Positions 25,468 to 34,231 of a stretch of DNA of 64,000 nucleotides are shown here, piece by piece. Each line of letters opens with the position of its first letter. Position 1 is the stretch's first letter. Under the pieces are notes generated by a model that had not been told where the DNA came from, did not search any database, and saw nothing but the letters and a program-made list of their open reading frames with translations. Source of the stretch: BJGV01 sp965205785. Its GTDB lineage: Bacteria > Pseudomonadota > Gammaproteobacteria > Burkholderiales > Nitrosomonadaceae. The stretch spans positions 868,001 through 932,000 of the forward strand of contig OZ242188.1 of NCBI GenBank assembly GCA_965205785.1, read 5' to 3'. The position numbers and the translations under genes are program-made.

Positions 25468-25584
25468 TATGAGTGGGAAATAAATAACGAACACGGCGTT
25501 ATCACCAAAGAACTCTGGGTACTACAAACAGATGGGACGGCAAAGTTTCGGATCAACAACCTTGAAGTGCTTGGAAATCAATAA
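25468..25584 (+). pseudogene. Possible remnant of a protein-coding gene
   Basis: Within the 635-base gap at 25271-25905 an open stretch of 38 codons reads YEWEINNEHGVITKELWV, then LQTDGTAKFRINNLEVLGNQ and a stop. It has no start codon or ribosome site and is preceded by stops, but its composition looks like real protein. The rest of the gap shows only one degenerate copy of the local 32-bp repeat. Confidence 0.25.
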
Positions 25585-25672
25585 GTCGTAATCATGCAGG
25601 ATGAGTAATCTACTTTACTTGCAAAAATTAAAGATATCTAAAGCGTATCCGTATTGTAAATTGCTGGCAAAT

Positions 25673-25704
25673 GAACGTAAGCTTTTGGCACAAATCAGAT
25701 GTTC
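25673..25704 (+). repeat. 32-bp palindromic repeat, copy 1 (degenerate)
   Basis: Keeps the core GCTTTTGGCACAAA and both ends (GAACGT, ATGTTC) but the two arms pair less well than in other copies. In the large noncoding gap before the flippase gene. Confidence 0.7.
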
Positions 25705-25905
25705 AGAAATGTGGGTAGAACTTTATAACAATTAACTTGTCAGAAAACAGGCTGAATTTAGTGATCATTTATAGAAAATTCTGGTTCTATCAAATTATCG
25801 GATCTGTTTTGTGTAAAATCCCTTGGTTGTTGCAACAATAAACTAATCCCACTATCTGAGAATTTTATTTGTTATTACCTATAATAGATTTGTATAAATC
25901 TACAT

Positions 25906-27408
25906 ATGAAATTTACCCCAAAAATACGAAATAATATTATTGCCAATTTTGCTGGCAAGGCATGGAGAGGAATTTTCAGTCTTGCCTTTGTTCCAATTTA
26001 TATAAAAATTATGGGAATAGAATCTTATGGTTTAATTGGTATTTTTATGGCATTAAATGCTGTTTTTATTGTTCTTGATATGGGTCTTAGTGCCACTCTG
26101 AGCCGCGAATTATCGAGATTATCCATTATTGAAAATACCGTACAGGAATCCCGTAATCTAGTTAGAACCTTTGAAATAATTTACTGGATAATAGGTATTC
26201 TTATCGGAATTGTAATTATACTTTTAGCTCCAGTCATAACAAAATACTGGATAACTTCTGTTAATGTAAGAGATGAAACAATTGAACAAGCACTACTTAT
26301 CATGGGATTGTTACTTGCACTTCGGTGGCCAAGTGCAATTTATTCCGGTGGATTAAAGGGGCTTCAGCATCAAGTTACATTTAATGTAATTAAATCAGGC
26401 TCAATATTGGTACAACATATTGGTGCTGTACTAGTATTACTATTTGTTTCACCCACAATATTAGCATTCTTCCTTTGGCAGTCTTTTGCAGCATTACTTA
26501 CAACAACTGTATTTGCAATATGGCTATGGAAGTCACTGCCTAAATCAGAATACCGTAGTAAATTTGACTTAAAACTATTTCTCAAGAATCGAAAGTTTGC
26601 ATCAGGAATAATGGGTGTTTCATTAGTAACAACACTACTAATGCAAATTGATAAAATAGTTATTAGTAAAATGCTTACATTAGAGGTGTTTGGCTACTAT
26701 ATGCTGGCATTTAGCACAGCAAATATTCTTACTAATTTAGTGAGTCCTGTTCATACTGCCCTATACCCGAGGCTCTCACAACTTGTTGCAATTGATATGG
26801 AGGCTGAAATCTCAAAGCTATATCATAAAGGTTGTAGACTAGCTTCAATCATTATTTTACCTACAGCTATAACGCTATCTTTTTATGCAGAAGAAATCCT
26901 TTCTTTATGGATCGGAGACCCGATAGTTGTCAGAAACTCACATATCATTTTAAGTCTATTAATTATTGGCACTATGATTAAATCTATTATGACAATGCCT
27001 TATGCCCTACAACTTGCATACGGATGGACTAAGCTTCCACTCTATAAAAATATCACTGCACTAATTATTATTATTCCGTTAATGATATGGATGGTAAATA
27101 TGTATCAGGGTATTGGAGCTGCATGGGCATGGATTATTCTTCACCTGGGATATATTATCTTTGAGGTTCCGATCATGCATACACGATTACTTAAAGGTGA
27201 AATGGGTAGATGGTATAGACGAGATATAATTCTCCCGGCTTTAATAGTTGTAACTATAAACCTAATAAGCCGTGAAATTCTACCAATAGATGCAACTATA
27301 ATAATGATTGTATCAGCCATACTCAGTACATTGGCTCTTACCTATATTGCTTCTGCATGGGTAACAGGAAACCTGAATACGCGGTCTTTGGCTATTACTA
27401 AGAAATAA
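25906..27408 (+). CDS. Polysaccharide flippase/MATE-like membrane protein (Wzx type)
   Basis: 500 residues with about 12-14 membrane helices and the overall pattern of oligosaccharide flippases of the MOP superfamily: N-terminal NIIANFAGKAWRGIFSLAFVPIYIKIMGIESYGLIG and a mid-protein QIDKIVISKMLTLEVFGYYMLAF. Such proteins move lipid-linked sugar repeat units across the inner membrane. Normally they are embedded in glycosyltransferase clusters, but none is nearby, so this may be displaced or serve a distant cluster. No clear ribosome site is visible; the start is taken from the first ATG. Confidence 0.85.
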   Translation: MKFTPKIRNNIIANFAGKAWRGIFSLAFVPIYIKIMGIESYGLIGIFMALNAVFIVLDMGLSATLSRELSRLSIIENTVQESRNLVRTFEIIYWIIGILIGIVIILLAPVITKYWITSVNVRDETIEQALLIMGLLLALRWPSAIYSGGLKGLQHQVTFNVIKSGSILVQHIGAVLVLLFVSPTILAFFLWQSFAALLTTTVFAIWLWKSLPKSEYRSKFDLKLFLKNRKFASGIMGVSLVTTLLMQIDKIVISKMLTLEVFGYYMLAFSTANILTNLVSPVHTALYPRLSQLVAIDMEAEISKLYHKGCRLASIIILPTAITLSFYAEEILSLWIGDPIVVRNSHIILSLLIIGTMIKSIMTMPYALQLAYGWTKLPLYKNITALIIIIPLMIWMVNMYQGIGAAWAWIILHLGYIIFEVPIMHTRLLKGEMGRWYRRDIILPALIVVTINLISREILPIDATIIMIVSAILSTLALTYIASAWVTGNLNTRSLAITKK

Positions 27409-27473
27409 AAATAGCATCCAGCTAAACTAGCAGCTATTCCAAATAGAAAAGATTTCAAAATAATTCTTGCTCC

Positions 27474-27505
27474 AAACGTCTGTTTTTGGCACAAAGCAGA
27501 CATTC
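27474..27505 (+). repeat. 32-bp palindromic repeat, copy 2
   Basis: Arms AAACGTCTGTTTT / AAAGCAGACATTC around TGGCAC. Between the ends of the convergent flippase and coiled-coil genes. Confidence 0.85.
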
Positions 27506-27561
27506 GTAGGTTCATTCTTAACCCGCGTCAGCTCACTTCCATTACAAATTCATAACTGATC

Positions 27562-27846
27562 TTAATCTTTTACTAACCTGACCAGCCTTGTAGATGACTT
27601 GTATTTATTCATCAATTTCTTAGCCGAAGGTGCTGGCTTCTTATTTGTCTGAGCCACTTCTGATATGCACTTCACATATTCTTTAATTAGTTGCTTGCGC
27701 TCTTCAATTTCCTTTTCTACACTTTTTGATTTATTCTGTAATCGAAGAATTGTGCGTTCATCCTCTTTGAGGGAATGGCGCATTGATTCAACGTTTTTAT
27801 TCTCAAGGACAATGATACGGTTTAATACTTCTATTATATCTTTCAT
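27562..27846 (-). CDS. Small coiled-coil hypothetical protein
   Basis: 94 residues, strongly helical and charged through residue 70 (VLENKNVESMRHSLKEDERTILRLQNKSKSVEKEIEERKQLIKEYV), then a basic Lys/Pro-containing tail. It reads as a coiled coil with no recognised domain. The ribosome site is poor. It may be real given its regular heptad pattern, but confidence is moderate. Confidence 0.45.
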   Translation of the reverse strand: MKDIIEVLNRIIVLENKNVESMRHSLKEDERTILRLQNKSKSVEKEIEERKQLIKEYVKCISEVAQTNKKPAPSAKKLMNKYKSSTRLVRLVKD

Positions 27847-28258
27847 GGTGGCAGATAGCCCTTCTCTGAAATACTGATATTCACAATTTAAGCTTCATCC
27901 AAAGCCCAAACTCCCTAAAAGTGAGTCAATAACGCTTTTAATTTATTATCTGCTGATATAAGCCAATTGTATGAAGTTGAATAACGGTACTTTTGCCCCA
28001 GTATTCTTCCTTTCGAATGATTCAATTAATTCTTAGTTGGTTACTGAAGCCTCAGTAAGGACACTTAATGTAGAATCTTCTCTGGTGGAGATAAGTTGAT
28101 GCTATCTGGAATAATACGAATAACTCTGTCTTTGTAAATAAATTGCGTATCTGAACATCCGCTTTTGGCATAAAGTAGACATTAGTAAACAGTACTAAAA
28201 CCTATCCATAGACTGTATCAGATTCTACTTCTGTGAGTCTTGGTTTAGCGGCTAGTAT
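27847..28258. other. Noncoding gap with one repeat copy
   Basis: 412 bases between two small minus-strand genes. Apart from repeat copy 3 near 28153 I see no gene, RNA or clear regulatory element. Confidence 0.4.
28153..28184 (+). repeat. 32-bp palindromic repeat, copy 3
   Basis: Starts GAACATCCGCTTTTGG and ends AAAGTAGACATTA; several mismatches to the family consensus but the palindrome is still visible. Confidence 0.8.
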
Positions 28259-28516
28259 TTAATAGCTTGTATTTAAATTGGGCTCACCAAACAATATCGC
28301 TCTATCAGATTGCCTTACCCTTCTTCGAAGATCGTTAATGTCTCGATCAGCCTGATAGTTCATGACATCAATTTCAATGTCATGTAGCTTTTGCCGGAGT
28401 CTATCTCTCTCTTGATACTCGATCTCATATCTGCTATTGCAGCCAAAGTCCTCAAGTGGAGCGGCATGAACCGATAGAGCAAATGTTGCAGCGAGTATGA
28501 ATATAAGTGTTTTCAT
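28259..28516 (-). CDS. Small secreted helical protein
   Basis: 85 residues from MKTLIFILAATFALSVHAAP, a clean signal peptide cut near AA-P. The mature part has one Cys and a long charged helix (YEIEYQERDRLRQKLHDIEIDVMNYQADRDINDLRRRVRQ), suggesting a periplasmic coiled coil. A longer frame starts seven codons earlier, but this ATG gives the better signal. No family recognised. Confidence 0.6.
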   Translation of the reverse strand: MKTLIFILAATFALSVHAAPLEDFGCNSRYEIEYQERDRLRQKLHDIEIDVMNYQADRDINDLRRRVRQSDRAILFGEPNLNTSY

Positions 28517-28624
28517 AGTTATAAAACTACTATACACCTATTTAGTTTGACGTTATTCATCATCATGCTGAATAAAAATATCGAAAGGCACATCAATACC
28601 AGATTCCAAAAGTTCTTTTGCCCT

Positions 28625-28656
28625 GAACGTCCGCTTTTGGCACAAAGCAGACATTC
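28625..28656 (+). repeat. 32-bp palindromic repeat, copy 4 (closest to consensus)
   Basis: Arms GAACGTCCGCTTT and AAAGCAGACATTC around TGGCAC. In the divergent gap between the small secreted protein and the NHL/PKD gene. Confidence 0.9.
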
Positions 28657-28764
28657 AGATTTACATCAATTTATTTTAACTCTCTAATCGATAACAATCC
28701 TGATCTATGGCCTGATTTATGTTTATCTACAATTAAGGCCAATCTAATTCAGATTAAAGTTTTT

Positions 28765-28788
28765 GTTATGTGCGGTACCGCACATAAC
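28765..28788. promoter_or_regulatory. 24-bp perfect palindrome upstream of the NHL/PKD gene
   Basis: The half site GTTATGTGCGGT is followed directly by its exact reverse complement, with no spacer. It lies 165 bases before the NHL/PKD start, in a 436-base gap that otherwise holds only repeat copy 4. It could be an operator for a dimeric regulator or a recombinase/transposon site; I found no second copy in the window. Confidence 0.55.
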
Positions 28789-28952
28789 TTAGTCGATTTT
28801 ATTTACAGTTGATTACAAAGTATCTGGCCAACCATTCCAGTACTTTGATAATTTACAGTATTTATCTCAGGCCTGATTCTTGCTTAATTTTTACTGCTGC
28901 ATATTACATTTCAGATGTTTCTTAGATGTGAGCAATAAAAAAGGGGAATCTA

Positions 28953-31313
28953 ATGAATATATCTATTTTTGTTTTAAGAAGGACTAAGTTACATGCAATC
29001 CTGTTCAATAGCTTTCTGGCACTAGCTTTGTTATGGGGGCCAATAGCTTCTGCTGATCCAGTTGATGGAGTAGCTGATACTGTACTTGGTCAACCAAATT
29101 TTACTTCTGCTGTTGTGAACAATGGAGGGCTAAGTGCAAGCAGCCTATTTAACGCTACTGATGTAACAGTAGATGCTGCTGGTAACGCCTATGTGGCAGA
29201 TGCTCGCAACAACCGTGTACTAATATATCTTGATCCAAAAAATACTGACCAAGTGGCTGATATTGTATTGGGCCAAACCGATTTTGTATCGAACCTATGT
29301 AATTTTGATACTGCCAGTCCGAGTGCCAGTACTTTGTGCGATCCTCAAGGATTGGCGCTAGATGCTGCCGGCAACCTCTATGTAGCAGACTGGCAAAACA
29401 GCCGTGTACTGGTATATCTAGATCCGCTAAATGATCAAGTAGCCGACGTGGTAATTGGTCAACCAGATTTCACTTCGATTCAATTTAATAATGGCGGATT
29501 TAACCCAACCGCAAGCACTCTATTTACACCATTAGATGTGACCGTTGATAATAGCGGAAATGTTTTGATTGCTGATACCAATAATAGCCGTGTGACGGTA
29601 TATCTTGATCCATTAAATGGTGACACGGTAGCTGATATGGTGATTGGACAACCAAATTTTATTTCGAGTACTCCTAACAATGGCGGAGTGAGTGCCATCA
29701 GCTTGGCGGGCCCTTCTAGAATGACAATAGATGCGCTCGGGAACGTTTACATAGGTGATGCTGCTAATAATAGAGTTTTGGAGTATCACACTCCTTTAAC
29801 TACAGATACGATGGCTGACGTGGTATTAGGTCAAGCAGACTTTACTTCAAATGTTTTTGCTACAACTGCTAGTAACATGGCAAATCCTGAAGGTGTAGCG
29901 ATAGATACTGACGGCAACATTTATGTTGCTGACAGAGCAAATTTCCGGGTATTAATTTTTGATGGCACTCCACAAATCGTTACTCCAGAAGCCGACGCTG
30001 GTCCAGACCAGACGGAGAACGAAGGAATATTCGTTACGCTGGATGGTAGTGCAAGCACCAACGTTACGAATTATGCTTGGACACAGGTGGCAGGACCAAC
30101 TGTTAGTCTATCAAGTACAACTGCAGTTAATCCAGGATTCACTACACCCTACGTGTCAACGAATACCACGCTGACCTTCCAGTTAATCGTGGACGACGGT
30201 CAAGGTAGTTTCAGTGATCCCGATACTGTAGATATCTCTGTGGTGAATGTTAATAATCCACCAGTGGCTGATGCCGGTGACGACGAATCAATCAAGGAAG
30301 GTGCGGTTGTAACACTGGACGGCAGCGATACTTTCGATCCCGAAGGTGACACGCCGCTGGGATATACGTGGACACAAACAAGTGGCCCGTTAGTAATACT
30401 ATCGAGCAATACAGTGGAAGCTCCAAGTTTTACGGCACCACTTGGAATTGGCAATGTATTGAAATTTGAGTTGGTGGCCGACGACGGCAATGAGTTCAGC
30501 CAGCCCGACGAAGTCGTGATTACCGTAGTAGAGAATACCCAGCCAATTGCAAATGCGGGGCCGGATCAAACAGTGGCTGAAGGTTCATTGGTCACGCTTA
30601 ACGGTACCGGAAGTGGTGACCCGGATGGCGATGGTATTTCGTTCAATTGGAGCGGACCGGTAGCGCTGGATGATAACACTTCGTCGACCCCATCGTTTAT
30701 TGCTACTCCTGCTAATAGCACATTTGCATTTGATCTGGTTGTTACAGATGATGATGCGGTTAATCCAAAATCATCGAACCCGGACCAGGTAGTCATTAAT
30801 GTTCTTAACACTACCAACAATCCACCAAATTGCGAGCTTGCTCGGGCAGTTTGCAAGGACAATAAACACAATAAACATAATAAACACAAGAAATACAATA
30901 AATATAAAAAATACAAAAAATACGGTAAATACAAAGGTAATAATAGTTGCGACCAACTCTGGCCACCAAATCACAAAATGGTCAAGGTGAAAATTAAAGG
31001 AGTCACGGATGAAGATGCTGAAGATAATGTGACTTTGCAAATTACCGGGGTAACACAAGACGAACCTGTAAACGGTGTTGCTGATGGTAATACCAGCCCG
31101 GATGCAATAATCTTGGATCGTCCTAAGAGAGACAAAGTACTAATTCGGGCCGAACGGAGTGGCAATAGTAACGGGCGGGTATATGTGGTTAACTTTACTG
31201 CCAGCGATGGCTTAGATAGCTGTAATGGCTCAGTGAGCATCGGAGTGCCACATAACCGTAAAGGTACGCCGGTGGATGATGGTCAGAATTTCGACTCGAC
31301 GCAGCAACCATAA
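28953..31313 (+). CDS. Large secreted NHL-repeat / PKD-domain protein with a basic linker
   Basis: 786 residues. Signal peptide to about residue 34 (ALLWGPIASA). Residues 40-345 carry five NHL repeats with the recurring D-x2-GN-x-YVAD-x2-NNRVL pattern, expected to form a beta-propeller. Residues 346-625 hold three PKD/Ig-like domains, each opening with (A)DAG-D-x-x-x-x-EG and containing FDPEGD- or DPDGD-type motifs. Residues about 633-664 are a low-complexity Lys/His/Asn/Tyr linker. The last 120 residues start CDQLWPPNHKMVKVKI, a motif common at the end of such surface proteins. AAGGGGA precedes the ATG. An extracellular adhesive or binding role is inferred. Confidence 0.88.
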   Translation: MNISIFVLRRTKLHAILFNSFLALALLWGPIASADPVDGVADTVLGQPNFTSAVVNNGGLSASSLFNATDVTVDAAGNAYVADARNNRVLIYLDPKNTDQVADIVLGQTDFVSNLCNFDTASPSASTLCDPQGLALDAAGNLYVADWQNSRVLVYLDPLNDQVADVVIGQPDFTSIQFNNGGFNPTASTLFTPLDVTVDNSGNVLIADTNNSRVTVYLDPLNGDTVADMVIGQPNFISSTPNNGGVSAISLAGPSRMTIDALGNVYIGDAANNRVLEYHTPLTTDTMADVVLGQADFTSNVFATTASNMANPEGVAIDTDGNIYVADRANFRVLIFDGTPQIVTPEADAGPDQTENEGIFVTLDGSASTNVTNYAWTQVAGPTVSLSSTTAVNPGFTTPYVSTNTTLTFQLIVDDGQGSFSDPDTVDISVVNVNNPPVADAGDDESIKEGAVVTLDGSDTFDPEGDTPLGYTWTQTSGPLVILSSNTVEAPSFTAPLGIGNVLKFELVADDGNEFSQPDEVVITVVENTQPIANAGPDQTVAEGSLVTLNGTGSGDPDGDGISFNWSGPVALDDNTSSTPSFIATPANSTFAFDLVVTDDDAVNPKSSNPDQVVINVLNTTNNPPNCELARAVCKDNKHNKHNKHKKYNKYKKYKKYGKYKGNNSCDQLWPPNHKMVKVKIKGVTDEDAEDNVTLQITGVTQDEPVNGVADGNTSPDAIILDRPKRDKVLIRAERSGNSNGRVYVVNFTASDGLDSCNGSVSIGVPHNRKGTPVDDGQNFDSTQQP
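30855..30941 (+). repeat. A-rich in-frame tandem repeat in the NHL/PKD gene
   Basis: Short units such as AATAAACAC and AAATACAAA recur about ten times, encoding alternating Asn/Lys/His and Lys/Tyr. The array is imperfect and in frame, so repeat number could vary between strains. Confidence 0.75.
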
Positions 31314-31344
31314 TTTGGATCGATTCTGAATCTGATAGCTCTGT

Positions 31345-31378
31345 AAAAGCCCTGCCCATTGTGGTGGGGCTTTTTTTT
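31345..31378 (+). terminator. Rho-independent terminator of the NHL/PKD gene
   Basis: AAAAGCC and a CCCA segment pair with TGGG and GGCTTTT-like bases, followed by eight T. It begins 32 bases after the stop. Confidence 0.85.
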
Positions 31379-31440
31379 CAGAGAAGCTGCTGCAAATATT
31401 AGTTGGTTTGTTTGGCTTGGATGTCTAATTAGAAATTTCT

Positions 31441-31472
31441 GAACGTCCACTTTTGGCACAAAGCATACATTC
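31441..31472 (+). repeat. 32-bp palindromic repeat, copy 5
   Basis: Arms GAACGTCCACTTT / AAAGCATACATTC around TGGCAC. Between convergent genes, after the terminator. Confidence 0.85.
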
Positions 31473-31559
31473 GGGATAGGATAAGAACAGAGATGAATTA
31501 TAAAAATTAAAGAATACTTTTATATAATGTTTCATCATTAAGCACAGACATAGGAATAT

Positions 31560-31688
31560 TCAATTTAGTCCCTTGATAAAATAAGATTCACAAACTGCTG
31601 CATCACCCTCAACACGCAATACTTCAACTACTTGATTTTTGCCATTCTTACCAATTTTCATAAATCGATCTTCTTTCTTAATGTCCAT
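31560..31688 (-). CDS. 42-residue small protein
   Basis: A short gene encoding MDIKKEDRFMKIGKNGKNQV, then VEVLRVEGDAAVCESYFIKGLN. AGGAGG lies eight bases before the ATG, a strong signal. It follows the 62-residue gene after 18 bases on the same strand, so the two probably form a small operon. Charged and soluble, with no known family. Confidence 0.55.
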   Translation of the reverse strand: MDIKKEDRFMKIGKNGKNQVVEVLRVEGDAAVCESYFIKGLN

Positions 31689-31706
31689 AATATAATCCTC
31701 CTATAG

Positions 31707-31895
31707 TTATAAACGAACTATAGAATGTTTTTCTTTAATAATTAAATTATCAGGATCAATAAAGAAAATTTCATCAGGTCTGTCATCTTCATATGATTTA
31801 CGACATTTAATAAGTTTAGGACCAGAAGCGTCAACAACAAACAGTATTAAATCACCTATTTTGTGTTTAACCAAATCACCATTTTCAATAGCCAA
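31707..31895 (-). CDS. 62-residue small protein
   Basis: Starts with TTG, selected because GGAGG lies nine bases upstream and no ATG fits. The sequence AIENGDLVKHKIGDLILFVV looks like a small beta-barrel of the kind seen in short conserved bacterial proteins beginning with a K-x-GD pattern. Partner of the 42-residue gene downstream. The 72-residue protein at 16163 has a similar style but is not clearly homologous. Confidence 0.5.
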   Translation of the reverse strand: MAIENGDLVKHKIGDLILFVVDASGPKLIKCRKSYEDDRPDEIFFIDPDNLIIKEKHSIVRL

Positions 31896-32154
31896 AAGAT
31901 TTTTCCTCCAAGTACCATAACTTTCATGTAATAATTATCAACAGGTAAAGTAACTGACAGTCCCAACCGGCATAAATATACTACTACAATGCAGTTGTTA
32001 TCATCCCGCATAGAGAAGTGATCTTGTTTTCAGTGGCCATCTTACTTTTTGATTAATAATTTGAGCAAGATGCTAAATTATCAGAAATTTTAAATGTTAC
32101 TACAACTGATATATGTAGACAGTAAATTTACCAATTTTCAGTCTTAAATTAATA

Positions 32155-33900
32155 ATGATAAAAATTAAAGTATACGGTTATATATCCCTATTAGTTTTTC
32201 CTGTGCTTTTGTCTCTATCTGTTATGGCGGATTCAAGAGATGCTACGCAAATAAATGCCCAGCAGATCAAACAAAAAACTCAACAGATGGATGCTTCAGG
32301 TGAGGAGGCTAAAGAAGACGAAATTAAAAATAGGCAGTCAGCAAAGCTTTTCAACTTAAAATTATTAATTAAGAATTTACAGGTGAAAGATTCTGAGATT
32401 AAACAATTGTCTAAAGAGTTGGATAAACTTAAAGGTGGAGAAGCAAAAGAAAAGTCAAATGAAATTAGTGGCGTCCAGAATGAAAGGAAGGAGCTAAGAC
32501 TGAAGATAGAATCTCTTGCAACAGGTGCTGATGTTAAAGATTATCGTAACAAGACTCCTTCCAAATTCAATTTCACTGAAGAAATTCAAAAGCTTTTACA
32601 ACCAATGGTGCATTCTCTCAATTCCGTTACTCAGGATTCGAGAGAGATTGAGAAGCTTAAGCAAGAGATTGAGAAAGTGAAGCAACGTCAGGAAATTGCT
32701 ACTAATGCAATTAATAATTTAGATACATTATTAGGTAAGGCCAAAGAAGAATTTGTCAGAGCCAGGCTTGGAATAATGTTGATCGATTGGAGAGAAGAGT
32801 TAGAAAATATCAATAATGATAAAGAGATTTTATCTAACCAGCTAAAAGCTAAAGTTCAATCAAAAGAATCTACGCTGTCTTCAGTTGGTGAAGTGTTTAC
32901 TGATTTTTTTAAGAATAGGGGCATTAATTTTGTATTTGGTATTTTTTCATTCTTTATAGTATTTATTTTACTTCGTTTTGTGTATTTTCTGACTAAGAAA
33001 GCACAATCAAAGAGAAAAAATCATAAGATATCTACTTTTGATCGGTTATCTGAGCTGACCTTCCATACATTAACTATTGTTGCCTCAGTAATGGCAATGT
33101 TATTTATTTTTAATTTACGCAATGATTGGTTATTGCTGGGTATAGCCGTCTTATTTCTGATTGCAATTGGCTGGGGGATTATCAAGACATTGCCCACTAT
33201 GTTAGAGCAACTTATGATTTTGCTCAATCTTGGTTCGGTAAGGGAAGGAGAAAGACTGGTTATGTGCGGCATCCCCTGGAAAGTTCAGCGTTTACATTTC
33301 TATACTCATTTGGTGAATCCTGATCTGAGTGGGGGCAGTATGCATCTGCCATTGAGGCAATTAGTTGGTTTAGTTTCAAGGCCTGCAGCAAATAATGAAG
33401 AATGGTTCCCTACCTGTGAGGGGGAATGGGTAAAAATGGACGACACTACTGTAGGGCAGATAATTTACCAAAGCCCAGAAATGGTTCAGGTACGTTTATT
33501 TGGTGGGAATCAGATTACATATACAGCTGCAAATTTTTTAGAACTTAATCCAATGAATTTGTCACATGGTTATCGTATTCAGATGGTATTTGGGATAGAT
33601 TATAAATATCAAGCTGAATGTACTACGGCAATTCCAAAGAAAATGACGGAAGCTTTCCGCCATGATCTTATTAAAGTTGTCGGAGAAGATAATCTGGTTC
33701 GTGTCATAGTTGATTTCTTCTTGCCTAATAATTCATCGCTAGATTTTGAGTACGAAGTATTTTTAAAAGGTTCGGCTGCTCATTTATATGAAGAAGTGGA
33801 GAGAACAATGATTTATTCATTTGCAAACGTATGTAACGAGAATCACTGGGAAATCCCATTTCAGCAAATTACATTACATAAAGGAGAAAGTAATGACTAG
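32155..33900 (+). CDS. MscS-like mechanosensitive channel protein with long periplasmic coiled coil
   Basis: 581 residues. A signal peptide or first helix (residues 8-24), then about 210 residues of charged coiled coil, membrane helices near 259-283, 305-323 and 326-348, and a MscS-type region LMILLNLGSVREGERLVMCGIPWKVQRLHFYTHLV with the beta domain and a C-terminal alpha/beta part to residue 581. The conserved IPN segment of MscS is replaced by LPLRQL, so it is a divergent member. Its 3' end overlaps the next gene by eight bases, so both are probably expressed together. Confidence 0.78.
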   Translation: MIKIKVYGYISLLVFPVLLSLSVMADSRDATQINAQQIKQKTQQMDASGEEAKEDEIKNRQSAKLFNLKLLIKNLQVKDSEIKQLSKELDKLKGGEAKEKSNEISGVQNERKELRLKIESLATGADVKDYRNKTPSKFNFTEEIQKLLQPMVHSLNSVTQDSREIEKLKQEIEKVKQRQEIATNAINNLDTLLGKAKEEFVRARLGIMLIDWREELENINNDKEILSNQLKAKVQSKESTLSSVGEVFTDFFKNRGINFVFGIFSFFIVFILLRFVYFLTKKAQSKRKNHKISTFDRLSELTFHTLTIVASVMAMLFIFNLRNDWLLLGIAVLFLIAIGWGIIKTLPTMLEQLMILLNLGSVREGERLVMCGIPWKVQRLHFYTHLVNPDLSGGSMHLPLRQLVGLVSRPAANNEEWFPTCEGEWVKMDDTTVGQIIYQSPEMVQVRLFGGNQITYTAANFLELNPMNLSHGYRIQMVFGIDYKYQAECTTAIPKKMTEAFRHDLIKVVGEDNLVRVIVDFFLPNNSSLDFEYEVFLKGSAAHLYEEVERTMIYSFANVCNENHWEIPFQQITLHKGESND

Positions 33901-34072
33901 ATTCCTTGGAACTAAAACTGTTGGTATAGCATTAGTAATAAGTAGCTTATTGGTTTTATTACCTAGCTGCGAGAAGAAAGGTGGAGCAGAAAAAGCTGGT
34001 GAAAAAATTGATAATGTAGTTGAAAATATTGGTGAGAATATTGATAAAGCAATTGATGAGGCCAAGGATTAA
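33893..34072 (+). CDS. Small acidic lipoprotein
   Basis: 59 residues: a signal (TVGIALVISSLLVLLPSC) with lipobox LPSC, then a short charged helix EKKGGAEKAGEKIDNVVENIGENIDKAIDEAKD. The ATG is chosen because AAGGAGAAAG lies just upstream; a longer frame exists but lacks a signal start. It overlaps the end of the MscS-like gene by eight bases, suggesting coupling. Similar entericidin-like or amphipathic lipoproteins exist, but the match is not firm. Confidence 0.7.
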   Translation: MTRFLGTKTVGIALVISSLLVLLPSCEKKGGAEKAGEKIDNVVENIGENIDKAIDEAKD

Positions 34073-34106
34073 ATAAATTCTGCTATAGGATAGTGAAATT
34101 ATTTCC

Positions 34107-34138
34107 GAATGTCTGCTTTGTGCCAAAAGCGGACACTT
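34107..34138 (-). repeat. 32-bp palindromic repeat, copy 6 (reverse orientation)
   Basis: GAATGTCTGCTTT then GTGCCA then AAAGCGGACACTT. The loop is the reverse complement of that in copies 1-5. Between two plus-strand genes. Confidence 0.85.
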
Positions 34139-34231
34139 ATGAATATCAAATGAAATAATCAAGACTATGGCATATTTGTACCGTAAAATTAATAGCTCCA
34201 TCTAAAAATTAATCAAGAAAAAGGATAATTT

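Noticed and set aside
30855..30941. A-rich tandem repeat as an independent noncoding repeat
   Set aside because: It is in frame within the NHL/PKD gene and encodes a linker, so it is part of that gene.
33821..33892. Upstream extension of the small lipoprotein
   Set aside because: It overlaps the MscS-like gene for a further 24 codons and destroys the N-terminal lipoprotein signal; the ATG at 33893 has its own ribosome site.
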